Assembly (NCBI GenBank): GCA_003254925.1
Contig: QANZ01027638.1
Location: 126,304 to 190,303, forward strand
Length of the DNA stretch: 64,000 nucleotides
Direction: 5' to 3'
From: Chamaecrista fasciculata
Lineage: Eukaryota > Streptophyta > Magnoliopsida > Fabales > Fabaceae
Part shown: positions 57,193 to 64,000 of the stretch, one piece after another
Layout: each line of letters opens with the position of its first letter
Numbering within the stretch: the stretch's first letter is position 1
The notes under the pieces: model-generated
The model's database searches: none
Told to the model about the DNA's origin: nothing
The model's input: only the letters and a program-made list of their open reading frames with translations
Program-made: the position numbers and the translations under genes

Positions 57193-59043
57193 GTGGACAT
57201 CAAGTTCCGAGTGATGGCCGCAACTTCAATGCGACAACTTCTTCGATTCCGAAACAACCTTTCCTCGCATACCGTTTCTACAATTGGTAGTGTCAATCCC
57301 AACTCTCACTCTTCCTCATTCTCCGTTTCTACTTCTGTCTCCACATCTGGAAGTGGAAGCCCTGTTACGAGAACACTGTCTGTTTTTAAATCGTTTCAGA
57401 TACTTCTTCTGAGTTCATGCCAAAGCACACAACAGCTCCTTCAAATCCAAGCTCATCTGATTTCTTCAGGTCTTCTCCATAACCCTTTTTTGTCGCGCAC
57501 ACTTTTGCGGCGGGCCTCAGTTTTGTGTGACATCGATTATACGGTTTTGATTTTTCTGTACATTGATTCTTTGGATAACTTTTGCGTAAATACCGTCCTC
57601 GAAGCTTATTGTAACAGTCATGTGCCGCACCAGGGTTTGGTTTTCTATTTCCAGTCTTTGAGAAATCGGTTCTTTCCGAATAGTTACACTTTTGTGCCAC
57701 TTATTAGTTCTTGCGCCAAGATGGGTTGTCTCAAATCTGGGCGAAAGTGTCATGGCCAAGCCTTTAAGAATGGGGTTGATAGCGTATTACCGGTGCAGAA
57801 TTCCTTGATTCACATGTATGGCTGCTGCGGCAGTATTGATGTCGCTAAGGAAGTATTCGACAATATGTCTATTCGGGATTCAGTATCATGGAACTCAATT
57901 ATTTATGGGTGTATCACATTTGGTGACTTAAGCGTTGCCCACAAGCTGTTTGATGAAATGCCTGAAAGAAATGTAATTTCTTGGAATGTGATGATTAATG
58001 GTTTTCTGAAGGCTGGCAACCCTGGTTACGCTTTGAAGTTATTTAGAGAAATGGTCAAAACAGGATTGAAAGGAAATGTTAGGACCCTGGCCAGTGTGCT
58101 ATCGGCATGTGGTAGATCAGCTAGACTCAAAGAGGGAAGATCAGTCCATGGGAACATGGTCAGGATGTTCATCAGTTCAAGTTTAATACTCAACACGGCA
58201 TTATTAGATATGTACTGCAAATGCCAGAGGGTTGATGTAGCAGATAGAGTGTTTGAGAGGATGACAGATAGGAATTTGGTTAGCTGGAATGCAATGATCT
58301 TGGGGCACTGCATTCATGGAAATCCTGAAGTAGGACTTGACCTTTTTGATACGATGGTCGGTATGACAAAAACCAAACATGAAGTCGAACCTGATGAGAG
58401 TTCAAAATCAGATAGAGGTCAAGTAGCGTTGCATCCAGATGAAATAACCTTCATTGGTGTCCTTTGTGCTTGTGCTCGTGCTGAGCTGTTAACTAAGGGA
58501 AGATCCTACTTCAAGCAAATGACTGATATATTTGGTGTGATGCCCAATTTCGCTCATTTTTGGTGCATGGCAAATCTCCTTGCAAGTGTAGGGCTCATCG
58601 AAGAGGCGGAAAAATTTCTAAGGAGAATGCGTGAATTTGATGGGAATATGTCATCAGAGTCCTTGTTATGGGCCAATTTGCTCAGTTCATGTCGGTTCAA
58701 GAAAGATGTGTCCATGGGAGAACAAATAGCTAAGGCTCTTATCAACATGGAACCGAAGAACCTCGCCTGTTATGGTTTTTTGCTGAATATCTATGCTGCG
58801 GCTGGTCAATGGGAGAATGTATGGAGAGTAATAAAGCTGATAAACAAAAGGAGATTATGGAGAATACCTGGATGCAGTCTGGTTGACTTGAAATATATTG
58901 TCCACGAATTCAAAGTGTCCAGTAATAACGAAGAGGGAATTGAAGCAATCAACAACATGATGGAAGAAATAACTCATAGATTAAGGTTGTCATGTTCTGA
59001 TTCTGAGCATTCACCAGTGGACCAGAAGGAAAGAACAAGCTAA
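57193..59043 (+). CDS. pentatricopeptide repeat protein, PLS class, E-type
   Basis: Single exon of 616 codons. The first ATG gives MDIKFRVMAATSM; the second, at 57214 (MAATSMRQLLRFRNN), gives a better organelle-targeting start rich in Arg and Ser, so the true protein may be 609 residues. PPR proteins bind organellar RNA one base per repeat. Repeats of P, L and S type run from about residue 120 to 500; recognisable pieces are VSWNSIIYGCITFGDLSVAH, LFDEMPERNVISWNVMINGF and NLVSWNAMILGHCIHGNPEV. The last part (LLWANLLSSCRFKKD, MEPKNLACYGFLLNIYAAAG, RIPGCSLVDLKYIVHEFKVS) is an E/E+ domain. There is no DYW deaminase domain, so if it edits RNA it would need a DYW partner. The target RNA is unknown. 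It resembles Arabidopsis At3g51320. Confidence 0.94.
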   Translation: MDIKFRVMAATSMRQLLRFRNNLSSHTVSTIGSVNPNSHSSSFSVSTSVSTSGSGSPVTRTLSVFKSFQILLLSSCQSTQQLLQIQAHLISSGLLHNPFLSRTLLRRASVLCDIDYTVLIFLYIDSLDNFCVNTVLEAYCNSHVPHQGLVFYFQSLRNRFFPNSYTFVPLISSCAKMGCLKSGRKCHGQAFKNGVDSVLPVQNSLIHMYGCCGSIDVAKEVFDNMSIRDSVSWNSIIYGCITFGDLSVAHKLFDEMPERNVISWNVMINGFLKAGNPGYALKLFREMVKTGLKGNVRTLASVLSACGRSARLKEGRSVHGNMVRMFISSSLILNTALLDMYCKCQRVDVADRVFERMTDRNLVSWNAMILGHCIHGNPEVGLDLFDTMVGMTKTKHEVEPDESSKSDRGQVALHPDEITFIGVLCACARAELLTKGRSYFKQMTDIFGVMPNFAHFWCMANLLASVGLIEEAEKFLRRMREFDGNMSSESLLWANLLSSCRFKKDVSMGEQIAKALINMEPKNLACYGFLLNIYAAAGQWENVWRVIKLINKRRLWRIPGCSLVDLKYIVHEFKVSSNNEEGIEAINNMMEEITHRLRLSCSDSEHSPVDQKERTS

Positions 59044-60878
59044 CAAGAGTAATGGCAAAGATGAAGATGACAGAGAAAGCAAATGCTTTCTGTAAGAAAT
59101 GTAAGATTGATCTATTCACATTGTTCAAGAAGTAGTATCAATCATTTTTGGTAGGTCCAAACAACCACTCATCCTCCATTGGGAGGACATCAATTTAGAA
59201 TAGATGGTATTTTTTCTTCTGGCACTCTGATATTTAGATTACGATACTCACAAAAAATTTCAGTGAATTCATGCTAAAAATGTTAATTTGATGTAGTTAA
59301 GGGTGATTTGTGATGCTTTAAGAAATAATTGTCAAGATTATATACTGGCTTCCCTGGATTCTCTGACATCTAGGTCGCAGCATGTATGTCAAACGAGAAG
59401 GATTATTGGAGCATACTGGAAAATTGTATACTAAAAATGAACTACTTATGACATTGGTAACACCATATACAGAAACCTTTCTCTTAAACATAGAGGGTCA
59501 ATTATATTCAATAGTCATTTTCATTTTGGGGAACATGGAAGCTGACCAAGGACGAAGAAAAAAGAAGCATGCCTTCTCCATCTGATTTCTTTAACTTGTT
59601 CGCAGAATCACTAACGCTAGTTTAACTTGGTTGAGTAGTGAAGTCAGCTAATAAGTATACGGCAATGGAAAACTGAAGCTACTCCTTGCAAACTGAATAG
59701 ATATATTTCGTTTGTTCTCAATTAGGCTTATTCCCGTCAATCAGGGCACTTTAACTGTGAATGAATTCTGCAAAAACTTGTACTAGCGGGTTTGCCTTTT
59801 GAAAAATTGAACTAGGCCTCTCAAAAGTCTCATTTTGTATAAAAAAATGAACTTTAAGTGAAAGATAATAAGTAAAAATTTGAGTTTCCCCGTTAATAGT
59901 CCTACGCTAATATCATCAATACGACGCGCTCCAGGAATTCTTCGGAACCTATTAATGCGACTTTGAGATGTAATATGAGTCTTAATGGCGTGGCAATGAA
60001 GTTGTTTGTTGTGCTCGGTCACCTTACTCATCGAAAATATCTAACATTCAAAAGTGTAATAATCAATTTCTCATCCCAACATCACAGGCACAAATATGCT
60101 CCACATAATTATACAAACAAATCATGTAAAGTCCACTACTATAAAGCGAAAATTGGGTTGTCGAAGAAAAATGGTTTGGCAGAAATAGCGTTGGGATTGT
60201 TTCATCATGATATTTTCTTTAAAGGCATCGGCAATACAAGTAGCACAAAACTTGACTAACTCGAGACAGAAGCTGGTTTTTGACTTTTTTCAAAACGAGC
60301 TCCATGTGAGTTATTCCTCCTTCATTATATATTAGATTAGGTATTATCATATTGGTAAAAAAAAAAAGATTAGGTATTACCATGGAACAGTTTTAAGACC
60401 ATTGAACCTGTCGATAGAATCAGAGGGAGGGTCTACAGTTTACTGCATTACAGTAGCAATAACCATACTGACACAGCAATAGGAAGGCATCCATAAGACC
60501 ATAATAGTGTTCCCAATCAGTATGGTTACTTCTACTAATTAGAGTTGGACGAAATGAGACAAAGAAGCGTGAAAAATATTGAGGGAAAGCTAAGAATAAG
60601 CATAGCACATTAATACCATTTAATATATCAGATGAAATATAAGGAACCAAATCTCTGGGAATGATTAAACGAAGAATAAACCTCAGGCCAGAACCCAACC
60701 ATTCCCTCACCCCCATCTCCAGCTATTATTTACAATTCAAAATGCCCATAAATTCGAGAAGGAAGACACGTCTGAAAATTGAAAATGGTCTACAGATACA
60801 TAGAGTCAGCAAAATAAACTAGGTAAAACATAAACCATAAGGCAAATCTTTAATTGAAACTTCATTATCATTAATACA
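59044..60878. other. intergenic between convergent PPR and SKP1 genes
   Basis: Contains the PPR 3' flank and the SKP1 3' flank. Open frames here (for example 59963-60259 plus, 60716-60420 minus) have no family resemblance and no splice partners. No repeat structure recognised. Confidence 0.5.
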
Positions 60879-61960
60879 TCATTCAAATGCCCATTGATTT
60901 TCCCGACGAACTTCCTCCTCTTCCTCGGGAGTGAAATCATTCTTGATGTTAAAGGTCTTGCGGATTTCCTCTGGAGTTTTCCCCTTAATCATGTCCGCTA
61001 CAGTCTGGCATGTCAGATCCAACAGGCTCTTGATATTCAAGTAGTTAGCCGCCTGAAAGAAAATGTCATGAACACAATGCAGATAGCAGCACCATGCAAA
61101 TATTACTGAAAGCTCAATATAAATAACCAATATGGTCTATCAACAAACCAATGCCGTTCAACTTGCAGCTACAAACATAAGAATAGAATGCAAAACTAAA
61201 AGAAACCACCAAAATCAAGGAAAGCATCCTGCAATACTACGATAGTGCGTATAATGCTTGGGTATCAAACAGAGTATGGGATGCATAGCTACGATGCATT
61301 ATCATAGAAGAAACCGGTTCTTTTTCATCCGGGGAGTTGACACGGAGTGAAAACCCTCATTTAAAATTAGCGAATGAAACATAAAAGCCAATATAACCTA
61401 GTACCTAGAGCTATATTACATCTATTAAAACGAATATAAATAGCCTGAGGCGCTTTTCCAGACTAAAATAACCACGGCTAAGGTTCGAATAACACCCTAA
61501 TCGCATAGGTAACTACAACAAATCACAACAACAAAAACAACGATGCAAAATCCCAATTCGAAAATACCCTAACCCTAATTACTCGAACGTCAACAGACAC
61601 GTCGGGGCGAGGCATCAGTGAACAAAATAACAAACCAACAAACTAAACATAACAAGAGGAAAATCAGCTTACCAGAATGAGATCGAAGAGCGTAGCCTGG
61701 TCAACCCTAACGAAATCAGCATCCCAAGCCTTGAGTTCGTCCTCGGATGCTTTCTCCTCAGAATTGGCAGCATCGACGTGCTTCTTGCAGTATTCGATTA
61801 CCTTGGCCAAGATCTTGCTCGTAACATTAGGCAAAGGGATACCGCTGTCAGCACAGTCGTCTTCGATCATGTGTTTGATGGTCTGAGATTCGAGAGCCAC
61901 AGCCTCGTCAACTTCAAAGGCCTCGCCATCGGAGCTCTTCAAGGTGATCTTCTTCGACAT
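60879..61960 (-). CDS. SKP1: SKP1 / ASK-type SCF ubiquitin ligase adaptor
   Basis: Two exons on the minus strand, 61960-61673 and 61052-60879, giving 153 residues. SKP1 links F-box proteins to CUL1 in SCF E3 ubiquitin ligases. The N-terminal POZ-like fold starts [20 protein letters not shown] and the second part includes [18 protein letters not shown], which is cullin-facing. Exon 2 begins [20 protein letters not shown] and ends with the invariant [20 protein letters not shown] followed by AFE, the F-box-binding helix region. Length and the single intron after LFDLIL match plant ASK1-like genes. The open frame extends upstream to 62017 in frame, but the MSKKI start is the family start. A telo-box lies in the leader. 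Confidence 0.97.
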
Positions 61961-62022
61961 GATCGGTGTGGTAAGGCTGAATTCTGCACTGTTTGATGCG
62001 AGAACGAGAAATAGCAAATCCC

Positions 62023-62031
62023 AAACCCTAA
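62023..62031 (-). promoter_or_regulatory. telo-box in the SKP1 leader
   Basis: TTAGGGTTT in gene direction (AAACCCTAA on the plus strand), 63 bases before the ATG. Telo-boxes are common near transcription starts of genes active in dividing plant cells. Confidence 0.5.
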
Positions 62032-62248
62032 CCTTCCGATAATGATAAATTTCCCAATATGAGGAGAAAAGAGCATGAGTCCTATTTTAAAGACGGGTGA
62101 TTTTGTAGCTCCCGTTTTATCCAAGGACGCATCCGGCCTTACACGAGGCAACAGTTCATTGGTTAAGCGTTTTATGGCTTAGATATTAAAATATTATTAT
62201 GATTATTATGATATGTGTAACGTTTAGTGTTTACTACTGTTTACCCTT

Positions 62249-62304
62249 GTAATAATAATAATAATAATAATAATCATAATAATAATAATAATAATAATAA
62301 TAAT
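62249..62304. repeat. (TAA)n microsatellite with one interruption
   Basis: About 18 AAT units, interrupted once by 'cat' at 62274-62277. It is in the SKP1 upstream region and likely length-variable. Confidence 0.9.
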
Positions 62305-63419
62305 TCGTGAGAGATCTTATCTTATAATTAAATATTTGTTTTTAAATATTGTTAATAAGATTCAAACCCAATTTCTTATGTACAAAAACAAATCAAAAAA
62401 CTCAATATCTTATTGAATCTTCCTTGCACATTTTAGGGGATTGTTCTTTGACTAATTCAGTCTAAAATAAGATTTTTTATCTTAATCTTATTATTAGTTT
62501 TTATAGCTATGATTTTCAGAAACACAAGACTACAAGAGTGATAAAGTATGTCTTTTTTATTTCTTGATTAATCTATTAAAGAGTGATAAAGTGTGTGTTG
62601 TCAGGCCAAAAAAAAATAAATAAATAAAGTGTGTGTTGTCTTAATAAAATCTTCATTGTCATTTTCAAGAAAATATTAAAAAACACATTGCGGAGTAAGT
62701 ATGAAGTTTAGTGCTTAGAACTTAGAAGTGAAATTGGGTTGTTTTTTTTTTCTTATTTTTTGGGCTGACGCCTCCTTTTGTAACCAAAAACACAGAATTG
62801 GGCTCCACGCAGAAAAAGAGAAAAGCCTGAACTGGGCTTAATGAATGAGCCGAAACATTCCTCCCAAAAACAAAAGAAAAATGAGCCCAAATATAGGGGA
62901 TACCTGGTGAATGGAATTTTTTCTTTAGGCTGAATGGCTAATGTTAACTCAAAATGGAACAATTAGCCTCAATATATCAGCATGGAAGATTGGAAGGAAT
63001 AACAACAGGACCAAATTAGACCTGTCCACAAGATCGGAGGGTGGATCTTCAGTTACTGCTTACTTAGCAACAAAACCATCAAGCATAATAATTATTAATT
63101 AGGCAAATTTTAGGATAAAATTGTGAGAAATAAGCTTCTAATTTTAATGAAACTTGACGTTTCTTTTTTTTTTTTTTCAATTCAATCTGTTTGTTTTTTT
63201 GGTAACAAAAAGAGATAGATTAAAAGAAACAGAGTTTACAATTGGAATGGAAATTAAGGATAGGAGAGGAAACGAAATTAAACAAATTAACATCACAGGA
63301 GCAAAGGGTCATGTCTAGATGGGCCACAAGACCACAAATATCCCTGCATAAAAGGCCCATGGAGGACGGGGAATTCAATCTGTTTGTTGTTTGTTAGAAA
63401 GCACAAGGAAAATATACTA
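62305..63419. other. intergenic, no gene recognised
   Basis: AT-rich with homopolymer runs. A cluster of TGGGC/GCCCA words occurs at 62760-62890. No coding or RNA feature seen. Confidence 0.45.
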
Positions 63420-64000
63420 AGAGGGAAGTGAATTGTAAATTAAAACATTTTCGCTTACCTCTTTAAGTTTCTTAAGGAGTTCCTCGTAAAAACAGTTCCT
63501 TACGAAAAGAGTTCGTAACTCAAGCTAAAATGCGGAATATAAAGAGGTAAGAGAAGAAAGAACAACACCACAATTTATAGTAGTTCAAATAAAGATACTA
63601 ATACCTATAAAATGATTTTTTCTCTATCCTATGTCCACTCCCCAAGCACAAAGCAAAGAAATTTTATATATTGGGCAAAACTAACCAAAGTTACAATTTG
63701 GAAGACAAACACTCACGGGTCACCTTAAGATTTCACAAGTATCTCTTTTACAGTTTCCCAACCAACAAATCCTCACGAGTAATAATAAGGTTCATATACC
63801 ACTCACAGATCACCCTAAGATTTCACAACAATAGAGGAAGGCAACTTATTCTCACTAAGGATATAAACGAATAAATCAGAAGTTTCAAGAAGAAGCAATT
63901 CGGGTTCTCTCACAAAGAGATGGTTTCACACAAAGTGATCTTCCACAAAGGAATTTTACAACGAATGTATATGATAACTCTTAGCACTTAACAGCTTATA
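63420..64000. repeat. repeat-derived sequence, probably an LTR-retroelement relic
   Basis: The order 'caccacaatttatagtagttca' (shortened) then 'cctatgtccactccccaagc' resembles a phrase common in plant retroelement-related repeats (a decayed '...acgtggttcgg...cctacgtccac...' motif). Inside, 'cacgggtcaccttaagatttcaca' and 'cacagatcaccctaagatttcaca' style phrases (near 63716 and 63805) are two copies about 90 bases apart. The element runs off the window edge, and no ends are visible. Confidence 0.4.

Overview
This is a plant nuclear window, almost certainly from a eudicot. The genes have short exons and AT-rich GT-AG introns. They encode plant-only or plant-type products: a type III polyketide synthase, a class III peroxidase, a PIP2 aquaporin, plastid ribosomal protein L10, an FD-type bZIP, a PLS-class pentatricopeptide protein and SKP1. 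The spaces between them are filled with Mutator-type fold-back elements, a tRNA-derived SINE and degenerate LTR-like pieces. Degraded TTTAGGG telomere-type sequence lies at the left edge. The species cannot be named from the sequence. A 588-base run of N (5495-6082) and several single Ns show a draft assembly.

Layout. 1-2436: telomere-like sequence, then a two-exon CHS-like gene (minus). 2437-12026: transposon territory with two large fold-back MITEs, a Mutator-like element whose terminal repeats carry short hairpins and a G-box palindrome, an unclassified repeat, a decayed coding tail and a second hairpin array. 12027-15808: ten-exon aspartyl protease (plus). 17106-21481: seven-exon ESF1 (minus). 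25214-27062: PRX64-like peroxidase (plus). 27595-30088: PIP2 aquaporin (minus), with a MITE and a SINE in one intron. 32608-32728: candidate solo LTR of a very small retrotransposon. 33314-33994: plastid L10 (minus). 34549-35185: Pack-MULE-like element holding a fragment of a host gene. 37551-40618: LARP1-type La protein (plus). 40619-48348: long gene-poor stretch. 48349-49248: FD (plus). 53117-53188: tRNA-Glu. 55404-56194: three-exon preY homologue (minus). 57193-59043: PPR protein (plus). 60879-61960: SKP1 (minus). The right edge is repeat-like.

The genes do not form one pathway. Aspartyl protease, LARP1 and FD occur in the same order and strand as I recall for the Arabidopsis chromosome 4 block At4g35880-At4g35890-At4g35900, but here with other genes and transposons between them. 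This supports orthology of the FD gene. ESF1, plastid L10, LARP1, preY, PPR and SKP1 are housekeeping functions (ribosome biogenesis, translation, organelle maintenance, ubiquitin ligation). PIP2 and the peroxidase act in water transport and wall lignification. The polyketide synthase is the one clear specialised-metabolism gene.

Main points for a second look: (1) the expected FD exon 1 splice donor reads GA instead of GT; (2) the Mutator-like family with constant-arm, variable-loop hairpins in its ends, seen at two loci; (3) a 637-bp Pack-MULE-like element with a 10-bp target duplication carrying an apparent LEA-2 gene fragment; (4) the preY gene, whose correct frame lies inside a longer overlapping upstream frame; (5) a type III polyketide synthase with several altered active-site positions.
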